In this document: in pieces, positions 35,446 to 45,122 of the stretch
Position numbering within the stretch: position 1 is the first letter of the stretch
Layout: every line of letters begins with the position of its first letter
NCBI RefSeq assembly: GCF_020889785.1
Contig: NZ_JACMYK010000024.1
Location: forward strand, 1-64,000
DNA length: 64,000 bases
From: Bradyrhizobium acaciae
GTDB lineage: Bacteria; Pseudomonadota; Alphaproteobacteria; Rhizobiales; Xanthobacteraceae
Direction of reading: 5' to 3'
Position numbers and translations under genes: made by a program
The notes under the pieces: generated by a model
The model's database searches: none
The model's input: only the letters and a program-made list of their open reading frames with translations
What the model was told of the DNA's origin: nothing

Positions 35446-35774
35446 GCCGTTTCTCCGATTTCCCTGACGTTCCACCGTGATCTTTTCGGAGAAGCACGAA
35501 GGCAGATCAAGCGGCGACGCATCAAAAGATTTTCCTTGCCGCCGCACGCGCGCGCATGAAGCAGAACAACTCTGCACCCAACGACAATTGGAATACCGCT
35601 CTATTTCGGTTCGGCACAAATCGTGGGACAGTTTGCGAAGCATGAACTGCGCGCTCCTTCGATCGACGGGCACCGTCGCTCGAGAGAACGAAGAACCATG
35701 TCGCGCAAGATCAATGTCACCGACCATCTTGCACGGCTCGATCAAAAACCGACCAATCAACCAACGCCATTCGG
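35446..35774. other. Divergent intergenic region
   Basis: A 329-bp gap between the SsuD-like and DszC-like genes, AT-richer than the coding regions. It should hold two promoters. I see no convincing repeated operator shared with the other sulfur-block gaps and no gene. Confidence 0.4.
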
Positions 35775-37013
35775 ATGACATCCATCAACAAGCCTGTATC
35801 CGTCACTTCGCTGGAGTCCTCCGACCGCCTCGGCAGTCACGCGCCCGATATCGACGCGCTGCTCGGTCGCATCGCCGAAGGGGCCAGCGACCGTGAACGC
35901 GAGCGCGTGCTGCCGTTCGCGGAGATCGACCTCATTCGCAAGGCCCGCCTTGGCGCTCTGCGGCTTCCGCTCGAGGCCGGCGGCGCCGGCCTGTCGATCC
36001 GCGCCCTGTTCGAGATCGTCATCCGCCTCGGCGAGGCCGACGCAAATGTCGCACATATCCTGCGCAACCATTTCAGCGTCGTCGAACGCCTGGTGCGCCG
36101 TCCGAAGGACGAACAGCACAGACAGTGGCAGAAGGCGGTCGCCGACGGCGCGATCATCGGGCTCGCCGCCACCGAGCTCGACACGCCGAAGGTCGGCAAC
36201 GTCACGCCGAACACGACGCTCACCGCCGACGGCGACGATTACCTGCTGAACGGCACCAAATACTACAGCACCGGCACGCTGTATTCGGACTATGTCCTCG
36301 TCCGCACCGCCGATGCAACCGCGACCAATGCGGCCGTACTGATTCCGGTCAAGCGCGACGGCATCGAGCTGGTCGACGATTGGGATGGTCTCGGGCAGCG
36401 GCTGACAGCGACCGGCACCACGCATTTCCGCAACGTGCGCGTCAAGCGGCAGGAGGTGGTGTTCGATGCACCGGATGCCGGCTACGGCATTCCCTACTCC
36501 AACACGTTTGCCCAGCTGTTCCTGACCGCGATCAACGCCGGCATCGCGCGTGCCGTGCTGCGCGACGCCACCGCCCTGGTGCGGGCTCGCAAGCGGACGT
36601 TCTACTATGCGCCGAGCGAGGTTCCGGTGGACGATCCGCTGCTGCAGCAGACCGTCGGCCAGATCGCGAGCGGCGCGTTCGCCGCCGAAACGGTCGTGCT
36701 CGCGGCAGCTGAAGCGCTCGATGCCGCCACCGACGCCTTCGATGCCGGCGACACAAACGCGGTCGAGGCCGCGCACAGGGCCGCGCTGCTGTCGGCCAAG
36801 GCGAAGATCGTTGCGGATGAATTCGCGATCCGGAGCGGCAGCCTGCTGTTCGACGTCGGCGGCGCCTCCGCCACCAAGAAGGCGACCAATTTCGACCGCC
36901 ACTGGCGCAACGCGCGCACGCTGGCGTCGCACAATCCGAACACCTTCAAGACGCGCTCGATCGGACAATACGAGATCAGCGGCACGCCGCTCCCCGCCAA
37001 GGGCTTCTTCTAG
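35775..37013 (+). CDS. Acyl-CoA dehydrogenase-family monooxygenase (DszC/SfnC-like)
   Basis: A 412-residue flavoenzyme. Seen: LIRKARLGALRLPLEAGGAGLS, GEADANVAHILRNHFS, LNGTKYYSTGTLYSDYVLV, GQRLTATGTTHFRNV, and C-terminal ATNFDRHWRNARTLASHNP, closely the DszC pattern. DszC oxidises a thiophene sulfur with reduced flavin; SfnC homologues belong to dimethylsulfone pathways. The flavin reductase that follows 37 bp later would supply FMNH2. It is first in a plus-strand operon with that reductase and the serine acetyltransferase. Confidence 0.88.
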   Translation: MTSINKPVSVTSLESSDRLGSHAPDIDALLGRIAEGASDRERERVLPFAEIDLIRKARLGALRLPLEAGGAGLSIRALFEIVIRLGEADANVAHILRNHFSVVERLVRRPKDEQHRQWQKAVADGAIIGLAATELDTPKVGNVTPNTTLTADGDDYLLNGTKYYSTGTLYSDYVLVRTADATATNAAVLIPVKRDGIELVDDWDGLGQRLTATGTTHFRNVRVKRQEVVFDAPDAGYGIPYSNTFAQLFLTAINAGIARAVLRDATALVRARKRTFYYAPSEVPVDDPLLQQTVGQIASGAFAAETVVLAAAEALDAATDAFDAGDTNAVEAAHRAALLSAKAKIVADEFAIRSGSLLFDVGGASATKKATNFDRHWRNARTLASHNPNTFKTRSIGQYEISGTPLPAKGFF

Positions 37014-37050
37014 CGAGGTCCAGTCCGGCGCGGCAAGAAGGAGACCCCCG

Positions 37051-37623
37051 ATGAACAAGCCGGATATCCACCTTGTCGATGCCGATCACGAGATCGAGCG
37101 GCAGTTTCGCCTTGTCATGCGCCGCCTCCCAGGTGGCGTTTGCATCATCACTGCAGGACAGGGCGAAAACATCACCGGCATGACGGTCACCTCGCTGACA
37201 TCGCTCAGTGCGAGCCCGCCCCGGCTGCTGGTCAGCATCAACCGGCAGGCATCGGCCTTCGCACCGATCGCCCGCCACCGGCAGTTTGGCGTCAACATCC
37301 TCGGCTCAGACCAGCAAGCCCTCGCCGAACGTTTCAGCAATGGCCAGCTCAGGGGCAGGGAGCGCTTCGAAGGGACCGACTGGACGTATGGAGCCTCCGG
37401 CGTGCCGCTGCTGCGGCGGTCGCTTGCCGTCGTCGAATGCCAGGTCGAGGAGATCATCGAGCGACATTCTCATGGCATCATCGTCGGCCGCCTCTCCAGC
37501 ATGGAGGTCTCGCATCGGCTTTCCGGGCTCACCTACTGGAACGGACAGTATGTCCAGATCGATCACGAAGCCGATCTCGATCTGTTGGCCGAAGTCAGCA
37601 TTCCCTTGGCGCATGTCCGCTAA
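37051..37623 (+). CDS. NAD(P)H:flavin reductase domain protein
   Basis: A 190-residue reductase of the HpaC/DszD type: RLVMRRLPGGVCIITAG, GMTVTSLTSLSASPPRLLVSINR, FGVNILGSDQQALAERFS and GQYVQIDHEADL. It should deliver reduced FMN to the DszC-like enzyme and probably to the four luciferase-like monooxygenases, none of which has its own reductase nearby. AAGGAGA 9 nt before the ATG at 37051 fixes the start; the frame is open far upstream and overlaps the previous gene, which is spurious. Confidence 0.92.
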   Translation: MNKPDIHLVDADHEIERQFRLVMRRLPGGVCIITAGQGENITGMTVTSLTSLSASPPRLLVSINRQASAFAPIARHRQFGVNILGSDQQALAERFSNGQLRGRERFEGTDWTYGASGVPLLRRSLAVVECQVEEIIERHSHGIIVGRLSSMEVSHRLSGLTYWNGQYVQIDHEADLDLLAEVSIPLAHVR

Positions 37624-37641
37624 CACAGGGAAAGGCACAGC

Positions 37642-38595
37642 ATGAAGCGCGAAACGCCACCACCCTCGCCCGCAGCGTTGGCCGGCGCGGTCGGCAGACG
37701 ACCGGGCCGCTGGCAGCTGGACCGCATCGTCGCTGAGTTGCGCACGTCCCGTGAGGAGACCCACAGCATCCGGCGTGACGGTGAGCCACGCCGTGCGCCC
37801 TCGCGCGACGCGCTCGAGGTGATCCTCGACGGCCTCACCGAGGCGTTGTTTCCGCGTCACTACGGCCAATCTGACCTCGACGGCGAGAACATCGACTATT
37901 TCGTCGGCAACACGCTGAGCACGGCACTTGATTCGCTCAGCGCGCAGATTCACCGCGGCGCATTGTTCGTCGGCGACGAGCTGGAGCCGGGCTTTGTCCA
38001 CGAGGAGGCGATCGAACTGACCCGAGGCTTCGCCACCCAGCTGCCACAGGTCCGCGGACTCCTGATCAACGATCTGCGTGCTGCGTTCGTTGGCGACCCG
38101 GCGGCGCGGAATTTTCCGGAGATCCTGATCGGCTATCCCGGAATGACTGCCATCATCCACCATCGCATTGCCCACCTGCTCTACCAGATCGGCGCTCGGC
38201 TGGTGGCTCGCCTGATGTCGGAGATCGCTCACACCAGGACCGGCATCGATATTCATCCCGGCGCCCGGATCGGCTCCGGTTTCTTCATCGATCACGGCAC
38301 AGGCGTCGTGATCGGCGAGACCGCCATCATCGGCAACAACGTCCGGGTCTATCAGGCGGTCACGCTGGGCGCGCGCCACTTCCCGACCGACGACGAGGGC
38401 CTTGTGATCAAGGGCGACGCGCGTCACCCGATCGTCGAGGACGACGTCGTGATCTATGCCGGCGCAACCATTCTCGGCCGGATCACGATCGGCCGTGGAT
38501 CGACCATCGGCGGCAATGTCTGGCTGACCAAGGACGTGCCGCCGAACAGCATTGTAACGCAGGCCACCGCACGAAACAGTTCGAGCGGCGGCTGA
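37642..38595 (+). CDS. Serine O-acetyltransferase (CysE/EpsC-type)
   Basis: A 317-residue left-handed beta-helix acetyltransferase. N-terminal helical region (about 1-180) with PEILIGYPGMTAIIHHRIAHLLY, then hexapeptide repeats GIDIHPGARIGSGFFIDHGTGVVIGE, active-site His in IDHGTG, and IVEDDVVIYAGATILG. It converts serine to O-acetylserine, the acceptor for sulfide in cysteine synthesis. Its place directly after the C-S cleaving enzymes couples sulfur release to assimilation. Convergent with the SsuC-type gene. Confidence 0.88.
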   Translation: MKRETPPPSPAALAGAVGRRPGRWQLDRIVAELRTSREETHSIRRDGEPRRAPSRDALEVILDGLTEALFPRHYGQSDLDGENIDYFVGNTLSTALDSLSAQIHRGALFVGDELEPGFVHEEAIELTRGFATQLPQVRGLLINDLRAAFVGDPAARNFPEILIGYPGMTAIIHHRIAHLLYQIGARLVARLMSEIAHTRTGIDIHPGARIGSGFFIDHGTGVVIGETAIIGNNVRVYQAVTLGARHFPTDDEGLVIKGDARHPIVEDDVVIYAGATILGRITIGRGSTIGGNVWLTKDVPPNSIVTQATARNSSSGG

Positions 38596-38604
38596 ACCGC
38601 GACC

Positions 38605-39480
38605 TCACTCCGAGACCGGCGCCTTCCATCGCATCAAGCGCTGCTCCAATGCCTCCAGGACGACATTGAATGCCAGCCCGATGACGGTGATCCCGATTAT
38701 GCCGAAATACATTTGCGGGATCAGGAAACTGTACTGGCTGTTGATGATGAGATAGCCGAGACCGGCCTTGGCCCCGACCATCTCGGAGGCTACCAGCACC
38801 AGCATGGCCGAGGCGCTGGCGAGGCGAATGCCGACAAAGATCGTCGGCAGCGCCGCCGGGAGGATCACCTTGCGGAACAGCTGTTGCGGCGTCGCCCCCA
38901 TGGTCCGTGCCGACTTGATCAGGAGCGGATCGACCTGCTTCACCGCAGCAATGGTGTTGAGCAGCAACGGCCAGGCGCAGCTGTAGACCACCATCGCGAT
39001 CTTCGAGAGCTCGCCGATGCCGAGCAGCAGGATGAACACGGGCAACAGCGCGAGCGGTGCGGTATTGCGGCAGATCTCGATGAACTGGTTCAGGAGATCG
39101 CCGAGCCGGGTGTACCAGCCCACGGCGAGTCCCAGCGGGACGAACAACACGACCGACAGCAGAAACCCGCTCAGAGCCCGGAGCAGGCTCGCGGAGACGT
39201 CGTCATAGAGTTCGCCGGTTTGCGCGAGCTGCCAGCCCGAAGCGATGACATCGGAGAATGGCGGCAGGAACACCGCGTCGATCCAGCCAAGCCTCGGAGC
39301 AGCCTCCCAGACGGCCAACAGAACGATCAGCAACAGGGAGCGGCGCCCGAAAGCGGTCAAGCCCGGGATCGCGGCGCGAGCCGCGCTCACGAGCGGTGAT
39401 GGTCGAGGATCCACCCCCGTGAACGTGTCTCGCCGCCCATGCGTGAGTTCCAGCAATGTCAGCATCTCCAGACTAGACAT
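38605..39480 (-). CDS. SsuC/TauC-type ABC permease
   Basis: A 291-residue permease with about six helices. Characteristic parts: FLPPFSDVIASGWQLA, SLLRALSGFLLSVVLFVPLGLAVG, the EAA loop in SARTMGATPQQLFRKVILPAALP and GIRLASASAMLVLVASEMVGAKAGLGYLI. The family imports aliphatic sulfonates, taurine, nitrate or pyrimidine precursors; the neighbours favour a sulfonate or sulfate ester. It overlaps the ATPase stop by 8 bp. The N-terminal 30 residues before the first helix are longer than usual. Confidence 0.88.
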   Translation of the reverse strand: MSSLEMLTLLELTHGRRDTFTGVDPRPSPLVSAARAAIPGLTAFGRRSLLLIVLLAVWEAAPRLGWIDAVFLPPFSDVIASGWQLAQTGELYDDVSASLLRALSGFLLSVVLFVPLGLAVGWYTRLGDLLNQFIEICRNTAPLALLPVFILLLGIGELSKIAMVVYSCAWPLLLNTIAAVKQVDPLLIKSARTMGATPQQLFRKVILPAALPTIFVGIRLASASAMLVLVASEMVGAKAGLGYLIINSQYSFLIPQMYFGIIGITVIGLAFNVVLEALEQRLMRWKAPVSE

Positions 39481-40339
39481 GAGCGACTTCCTTCACATTG
39501 CGGTCGACACGGCTCGCGTCAGCACTCCCGGTCGGTTGCCCCTGCTGCGCTTTCTGCACTTCCTCGCGAAGCAGGCTCCAGATCTCGTGACGCACAAGAC
39601 CGAATTCCGGCAGCGAGCGTACATCGTCGACTGCGCTGCGCAGGAGTTCTGGAATATCGACAATCTGCTTGATCCGCCCCGGGCGCGACGTCATGACGGC
39701 CACACGCTGTCCGAGCACGACCGCCTCATCGATGCCGTGAGTGATGAAGATGATCGTCTTGCCGGTGGCCCGCCAGATCCGGAGCAGCTCGCCCTGCAGC
39801 GTTTCGCGCGTTTGGGCGTCGAGCGCAGCGAACGGCTCGTCCATCAGCAGCACCTCCGGATCATAGGCGAGGCTCCGCGCGATCGCGACACGCTGCTTCA
39901 TGCCACCGGAGAGCTCATGCGGATAGCGGTCGGCAAAACCGGACAGACCCACCAGGTCGAGGAAATGCCGCGCGATGTCGCTGCGCTGCTTCGGCTTGAG
40001 GCCGGCGATATCGAGCCCAAACTCGACGTTCTGCGCGGCCGTGCGCCAGGGAAACAACGCGTATTGCTGGAACACGACGCCGCGGTCGCGCCCGGGCCCG
40101 ACGATCGGGCGCCCATCGAGCAAGATGCGACCGCTCGTCGGCGCCGCGAGCCCGCCGAGCAGATCGAGCAGGGTCGACTTGCCGCAGCCGCTTGGGCCGA
40201 CCAGGGTCAGGAATTCGCCGGAACGCACGTCGAACGTCATGTCTTCGAGCGCGGTGAAACGTCCCGCCGGGCGGCCCCCTTCGCCTCGCGTGACGAACTC
40301 CTTGCGGACGCTCTCGAAGCTGATCTTGACCGAGCTCAT
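39473..40339 (-). CDS. SsuB/TauB-type ABC ATPase
   Basis: A 288-residue ATPase. Walker A GPSGCGKST, Q-loop FQQYALFPW, signature LSGGMKQR, Walker B VLLMDEPFAALD and H-loop ITHGIDEAV are complete. This SsuB/TauB-type sequence pairs with the SsuC-type permease and SsuA-type receptor; all three genes overlap or touch (ATGA at 40336-40339). Confidence 0.92.
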   Translation of the reverse strand: MSSVKISFESVRKEFVTRGEGGRPAGRFTALEDMTFDVRSGEFLTLVGPSGCGKSTLLDLLGGLAAPTSGRILLDGRPIVGPGRDRGVVFQQYALFPWRTAAQNVEFGLDIAGLKPKQRSDIARHFLDLVGLSGFADRYPHELSGGMKQRVAIARSLAYDPEVLLMDEPFAALDAQTRETLQGELLRIWRATGKTIIFITHGIDEAVVLGQRVAVMTSRPGRIKQIVDIPELLRSAVDDVRSLPEFGLVRHEIWSLLREEVQKAQQGQPTGSADASRVDRNVKEVAHV

Positions 40340-41391
40340 CGCGCCTCCGCCGTCTTCCCGGGACGGAAATAGTTGAACTCATTGGTGTAGGTGTCCGAGG
40401 CCTTGATCTGGCCCGGCTTGAGCAGGCCATCCTTCACCAGCCAGTCGATCCAGATCTGCAGCTCGGCATCCGAGATCACGCCGCCCTTGGACGCAACGCC
40501 TGTGCTCTTCCAGTACTTGATCGATGAAGCATCCTCGTTGCGCTTGCGCTCCGCGATGATCCGGTCGAACCGGGCACGCACCTCATCCGGCGGTGTCGTC
40601 TGCGCCCACTGGATGGCACGTGATATCCCCTCCACCAGCTTGCGGGCGGTATTCGGATTGTCCTTGATGAACTTGTCCCGCAGCACATAGGCTCCGCCGG
40701 TGAACTGGCCGAACAGATCGGTATCGTTGAAGAGCGAATGGATCCCACCGCGCTCCAACGCCTTGTCGCGCAGCACGCCACTGAGCGCGCTGACCTCGAC
40801 CTGCCCCTGCCGGAGCGCCTGCTCACCGGTGACAGGCGGGACCGCCACCAACGTCACCTGCTTCGCCTCGCCGGCGCCGAGGCCGTTCCGCGCCAGATAC
40901 TCACGCAGCACGAACTCCAGATGGGCGCCAAGGGTATTGACCGCGACCTTCTTGCCGATCAGGTCGCGGGCCGTCTTGATCGGGCTGTCGTCCTTCACGA
41001 AGTAGCCGTAATAGGTGTTGGCGTCGGAGCCGTAATAGCCGACCACGGCCTTGATCGGTGCCTTCGCCGCGATCAGCTTGATGATGGCGCCATAGAAGGC
41101 GCCGCCGATGTCGATGTCGCCGGTGACGACGGTCTGGATGTCCTGGGGTCCGCTGATGGTGTTGCCGACCCATTTGAGCTTGAGCGGCGCCAGATAGCCG
41201 AGGTCTTCGGCAAGCTCGGTGAACGTCACCTGCCCGGCCCAGCCTTGATAGCGGATCTCGGTCTTCTCAAGCGGCGGCTCGGCGAAGGCCGGCGCGGCCA
41301 CACCCAACGCAAGGGCGCCGGCCAGCAGAGATCGCGCGGCCCTGCGCGCGGCGAGAAACCGCGCACGAAGGATCTTCATCATGGCATTCAT
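40336..41391 (-). CDS. SsuA/TauA-type ABC substrate-binding protein
   Basis: A 351-residue periplasmic receptor. Signal peptide with Arg-rich start (LRARFLAARRAARSLLAGAL, cleavage near FA-EP). Mature features: EIRYQGWAGQVTFTELAEDLGYL, VTGDIDIGGAFYGAIIKLIAAK, LIGKKVAVNTLGAHLEF and GEQALRQGQVEVSALSG. The ATG at 41391 follows GGAG; two further ATGs lie at 41382 and 41379. It follows the dioxygenase gene by 26 bp. Confidence 0.9.
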   Translation of the reverse strand: MNAMMKILRARFLAARRAARSLLAGALALGVAAPAFAEPPLEKTEIRYQGWAGQVTFTELAEDLGYLAPLKLKWVGNTISGPQDIQTVVTGDIDIGGAFYGAIIKLIAAKAPIKAVVGYYGSDANTYYGYFVKDDSPIKTARDLIGKKVAVNTLGAHLEFVLREYLARNGLGAGEAKQVTLVAVPPVTGEQALRQGQVEVSALSGVLRDKALERGGIHSLFNDTDLFGQFTGGAYVLRDKFIKDNPNTARKLVEGISRAIQWAQTTPPDEVRARFDRIIAERKRNEDASSIKYWKSTGVASKGGVISDAELQIWIDWLVKDGLLKPGQIKASDTYTNEFNYFRPGKTAEAR

Positions 41392-41417
41392 CCTGGTCAC
41401 TCCGAAAGCTGAACCGA

Positions 41418-42347
41418 TCAAGCAGCCCTGGCGGTCTGCGGCTTCGGCGATTTGATGCGTGTCACGCTGTGGCGACCGTCAACGCTACGCGGCACGTCGC
41501 CGTCGATGGTGGCGCGGCGGACCACGCGGTGCTGGTCACCGTAGTCGTTGACTGCGTAGTGTTGCGTCGCGCGATTGTCCCAGATGGCGACGTCTCCAGC
41601 ACGCCAGCTCCAGCGCGCGGTGTTTTCGGGCGCCGTGACATAGGACTGGAACAGATCGAACAGCTTCTGGCTGTCGTATTTCGGCAGACCGACGAACCGC
41701 TGGACGAAATTTCCGAGCACCAGGGTATGCTCACCCGTTTCTGGATGGACGCGCACGACCGGATGCTCGGTCTCAAAGATCGTTCCGGTGAACACCTCGT
41801 CGAAGTGCTTCCGGTCGGCATCGGTTGCGCGAGACTTCACCGCATAGTCATAGGCGTTGCTGTGAACTGCCCAGAGCTCGTCGGCGAGCTTGCGCAGCGG
41901 CGCAGGCAGGTCGAGATAGGCAGTCGCCGTGTTCGACCAGACCGTGTCGCCACCGTAGGGCGGGATCACCACACCGCGCAGCACCGAGATCTTCGGGTAG
42001 GCATCGACGAATGTGACGTCGGTATGCCACTGGTCGGCGCGGCCACCGCCCCGCCCTGAATCCAGCTCGAGGATCGACGACGTACCCTTGGTTGCGCCGA
42101 TCGTTGGATGCGGCACCAGCTTGCCGAGCCTGACTGCGAAACGCTCCTGCTCGGCATCATCGAGGTGACCCTGGTCGCGGAAAAAGATCACCTTGTGCTC
42201 GAGCAGCAGCTCGTTGATGGCGCGGATGACCTCGTCGGGAAGATCACCCGACAGCTTCACATTTCTGATCTCGGCACCGAGTCGGGCCGTGCGCTTGACG
42301 ACATCAGCGCGCGGGATGACGTTGTCGATGGTGGTCGTGTTGCTCAT
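41418..42347 (-). CDS. TauD/AtsK-type alpha-ketoglutarate dioxygenase
   Basis: A 309-residue Fe(II)/2-oxoglutarate dioxygenase. The iron ligands are seen as His/Asp in QWHTDVTF and the distal His in DNRATQHYAVNDYG; the 2-oxoglutarate Arg lies in DQHRVVRRATI. TauD releases sulfite from taurine and AtsK cleaves alkyl sulfates; this sequence (PHPTIGATKGTSSILELDS) looks closer to AtsK-like enzymes, which is an impression. It shares a likely operon with the SsuABC-type importer that would bring in its substrate. Confidence 0.9.
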   Translation of the reverse strand: MSNTTTIDNVIPRADVVKRTARLGAEIRNVKLSGDLPDEVIRAINELLLEHKVIFFRDQGHLDDAEQERFAVRLGKLVPHPTIGATKGTSSILELDSGRGGGRADQWHTDVTFVDAYPKISVLRGVVIPPYGGDTVWSNTATAYLDLPAPLRKLADELWAVHSNAYDYAVKSRATDADRKHFDEVFTGTIFETEHPVVRVHPETGEHTLVLGNFVQRFVGLPKYDSQKLFDLFQSYVTAPENTARWSWRAGDVAIWDNRATQHYAVNDYGDQHRVVRRATIDGDVPRSVDGRHSVTRIKSPKPQTARAA

Positions 42348-42444
42348 GATTAGGCTCTCGTCGCCGCGATCCCCTGGACAAGGCTCCGCCGTGCGCCGGT
42401 CGCGGAAGCGACGACGGAGATGAATGATGTGGTGGCGAACCTCG

Positions 42445-43881
42445 CTATTCCGCCGCGACGTGCTGTGGCGGCCGCCACACGGCCGGTGCATAAAGCTCGG
42501 CGGCGAAGTCCTCTGCTATCTCTCCGTTGATACGGGCCTCGTGAGCGGCGAGGTCGGCCAGGAACAGGTCGCGGCTGATCCTGGCCGTGATCCCGGGAAT
42601 GTCGCGCTTGAAGCTCGGCACGTCGCCGATCGGCATGCCGAAGCTGACAAACGCCGCGGGATTGAAGACGTGGATGTCCCTCAGATACGGCGCGCGGCCC
42701 GGCACCTTCTCCAGATATTCGTGGCCGGACCCGAGATACGGATAGGTCGCCAGCGTGTCGTCCTTCTCGCCGTCATGCGGCGTGAAGCGATCCCGCCACA
42801 GCAGGATTTCGTCGGTGAAATCGCGCAGCTCCGGCTGCGCACCGAGATCGACGGAATAGCCGGTCCCAGCAATCGCGAAATCGAACGCGAACTCCCCATG
42901 CGAGGTAATCGCGGCCGGTCGTCCGCCGTTCAATTGCGTCGAGATCCACGGCGCACCGAGATGCAGATGAAAATTCGGAAAGGCCACCGCGCGCGAGATC
43001 GCATCCGGTGGCGGGGTCGAGCCGGCCTGCCGGAATCGGACCGCCTGGTGCCAGCGCACCGCATCGGGCAGACTACCGTAGTTGTCGTAAGCACCAGGGT
43101 AGCCACGGATGCGAATGACCGGCAATGAAGCCAGGGTCGCCCTGCGTGCAAACAGACGAACGTCGCGCGCTCCGGCTTCGAGCGCCGTGGCGGCGGCATC
43201 GAAGGCCGATGCCGCACTCCCGATCACGGCAACGCTGAGGCCGCGCAACGCCCTGAAATCGATCTTCTCCGATGTGTGCGCATGGAATTGCTTCGGCAGG
43301 GCTCGCAGGACATCAGGGACGTAACCACCTCCGCTGCCTGCGAAACCGGTCGCGAGCACCAGCTTGCGTGTGGTCTCGATGGTCGTCGCGCCGTTGCGCT
43401 CCAAGTGGAGCCGCAGATGATCGGCCGCGGGTTCGATGCGGAGCAAACGCGTACCGTAGCGGATGGCGGCGCCGGTCGCGCGGCGATACCAGTCGAGATA
43501 GGCGGCCCAGTCGAGCCGCGGAATGCGGTCGAGCGCATCGAAGGCCGCCGCGCCATGGCGTGTCTCATACCATGCCTGGAAACCGAGACCGGTCAGGCCG
43601 AGTTCCGGACCCTGCAGCGTCTTCGGCGTGCGGAGCTTGTGCATTCGCGCGCTCGTCAACCACACACCGGCCTTGCTGGCGTCGGCCGCGGCATCGATGA
43701 CCGAAACCTTGCCGATCCCCGCCCGCCGAAGCGCAAACGCGAAGGCCGAGCCGGACTGACCGCCGCCGACCACAACGACGTTGTGATCGATGCCATCGCG
43801 ATCGGGTACCCAGTTCTGCGGGTCAGGCCCGATCAGCCGAAGGGCTTCGCGGGCGACGCTGTCGGGATCGGATTGCGGCAT
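42445..43881 (-). CDS. FAD/NAD(P)-binding monooxygenase
   Basis: A 478-residue flavin monooxygenase-like protein. FAD Rossmann motif HNVVVVGGGQSGSAFAFALRRAG near residue 34; second nucleotide site LSVAVIGSAASAFDAAATALEAG near 225; FAIAGTGYSVDLG; and C-terminal FNPAAFVSFGMPIGDVPSFKRDIPG. It resembles FMO/CzcO-type oxygenases and the NAD(P)-binding FAD proteins common in sulfonate clusters. GAGGTGG lies 8 nt before the ATG at 43881. It is the first gene of the minus-strand operon with the dioxygenase and importer; 97 bp separate them. Confidence 0.85.
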   Translation of the reverse strand: MPQSDPDSVAREALRLIGPDPQNWVPDRDGIDHNVVVVGGGQSGSAFAFALRRAGIGKVSVIDAAADASKAGVWLTSARMHKLRTPKTLQGPELGLTGLGFQAWYETRHGAAAFDALDRIPRLDWAAYLDWYRRATGAAIRYGTRLLRIEPAADHLRLHLERNGATTIETTRKLVLATGFAGSGGGYVPDVLRALPKQFHAHTSEKIDFRALRGLSVAVIGSAASAFDAAATALEAGARDVRLFARRATLASLPVIRIRGYPGAYDNYGSLPDAVRWHQAVRFRQAGSTPPPDAISRAVAFPNFHLHLGAPWISTQLNGGRPAAITSHGEFAFDFAIAGTGYSVDLGAQPELRDFTDEILLWRDRFTPHDGEKDDTLATYPYLGSGHEYLEKVPGRAPYLRDIHVFNPAAFVSFGMPIGDVPSFKRDIPGITARISRDLFLADLAAHEARINGEIAEDFAAELYAPAVWRPPQHVAAE

Positions 43882-44270
43882 GAATGGACCACCTCGCTTT
43901 GACGGGACAAATCGTAAAAGCGATCGACGTTCAGTCAATGAAACGAAACCAGCTTTGTTTTCGACGCCGGACAATGTTCACGTCGCCGACGACGCTTGCA
44001 TTGAAATATTTGCGATGATCGTAACCCGATCGACCATCTCGCGCACGTTGTGACCAACGGGATCGACGCGATCGAGCCGGAACAGGCTTCAAATTGCGCG
44101 TCGTTCGGATCGGTACGACCGCACTCATCTCCGGTAAACGACGAACTCATCACGTTCATGCTCGCTTGCTGCGCAACAACGCAAATTCATTTCATCGACG
44201 TCGACATAGAGTCGGGCGCAACGTACGCGCCTGATGTCAACGCGCGGCGAGAAACGATGGATCTACCGAC
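43882..44270. other. Divergent intergenic region
   Basis: A 389-bp gap between divergent genes, noticeably AT-richer in 43965-44020. A plus-strand frame at 44050-44376 overlaps the methyltransferase gene and lacks family similarity. Promoters for both sides are expected; none is distinct. Confidence 0.4.
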
Positions 44271-45095
44271 ATGCCGCGAACCGCAGGCGACATCAGTCTT
44301 GAGCACGATACTCCAGAGCTTGCCCGCTCCTATGACGAAGCGGGCCTCGTTCAATTCCGCCATGGCAAGTTCCTGATCGGACCGCTCGCCATCAAGTCAG
44401 GCGAACATGTGCTCGACATCGGGACAGGAACGGGACGGCTTGCGGAGTTCGTGGCGGGATTGGTCGGCCCGAACGGGCGCGTGATCGGGATCGATCCGCT
44501 CGCCGGCCGCATCGAGATCGCGCGCCTTCGGCAGGGGGATAATCTCCAGTTCGCGACCGGGCGGGCCGAAGATCTCGCGCGCTTCGATGACGCGCAGTTC
44601 GACGCCGTCTACCTCAACAGCGTCTTCCACTGGATCTCCGACAAGGATCGCGCCCTGCAGGAGGTCCGGCGGGTGCTCAAGCCCGGAGGCCGTCTCGGAT
44701 TGAATGTGCAGGATCCGTCGCATCCGCACCAATCGCGGGTGCTGCTTCGTCGCGCGATCGCCGAAGCGGGTCTTACCGGCGACCGCCAGGACTCCAACCC
44801 GGTACTTGGGTCGACGGACGAGGAGCTCAAATCTCTGTTCGCTGCACACGGCTTCACCGGATACCGCAGCGAGCTACGTGCGCTGATCGATATCCACGAC
44901 GATGCCACCTCGCTGCTGCAATGGTCCGAGGCAAGCGCATTCGGCAATTTTCTCGAAGCATTCACGACGAGCGAGCGCCAACAGATCCGCGGTGCATTTG
45001 CGCGGCTCGTCGAAGAGAAGCGGACACCCGAAGGCTTGAAGCTGGAGCGTTACCTGCGCTTCGCGTTCGCGCACAAGGCGCCGTCCCGTCAATAA
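44271..45095 (+). CDS. Class I SAM-dependent methyltransferase
   Basis: A 274-residue methyltransferase. SAM motif HVLDIGTGTGRLAEFV near residue 47, acidic residue in VIGIDPLAGRI, and motif FDAVYLNSVFHWISD followed by VRRVLKPGGRLGLNV. It resembles UbiE/Tam-type small-molecule methyltransferases. Its place 27 bp before an LLM monooxygenase gene suggests an operon, so a sulfur- or xenobiotic-related substrate is possible. Confidence 0.82.
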   Translation: MPRTAGDISLEHDTPELARSYDEAGLVQFRHGKFLIGPLAIKSGEHVLDIGTGTGRLAEFVAGLVGPNGRVIGIDPLAGRIEIARLRQGDNLQFATGRAEDLARFDDAQFDAVYLNSVFHWISDKDRALQEVRRVLKPGGRLGLNVQDPSHPHQSRVLLRRAIAEAGLTGDRQDSNPVLGSTDEELKSLFAAHGFTGYRSELRALIDIHDDATSLLQWSEASAFGNFLEAFTTSERQQIRGAFARLVEEKRTPEGLKLERYLRFAFAHKAPSRQ

Positions 45096-45122
45096 CAAGC
45101 AGCAGAATTTGCGAGCCTCGAC

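Noticed and set aside
35446-35781. N-terminal extension of the SsuD-like monooxygenase
   Set aside because: No similarity upstream of MSARPLRFGIW and a good ribosome site directly precedes the ATG at 35445.
44050-44376. 108-codon plus-strand frame before the methyltransferase
   Set aside because: Overlaps the methyltransferase start in another frame and lacks a ribosome site or family similarity.
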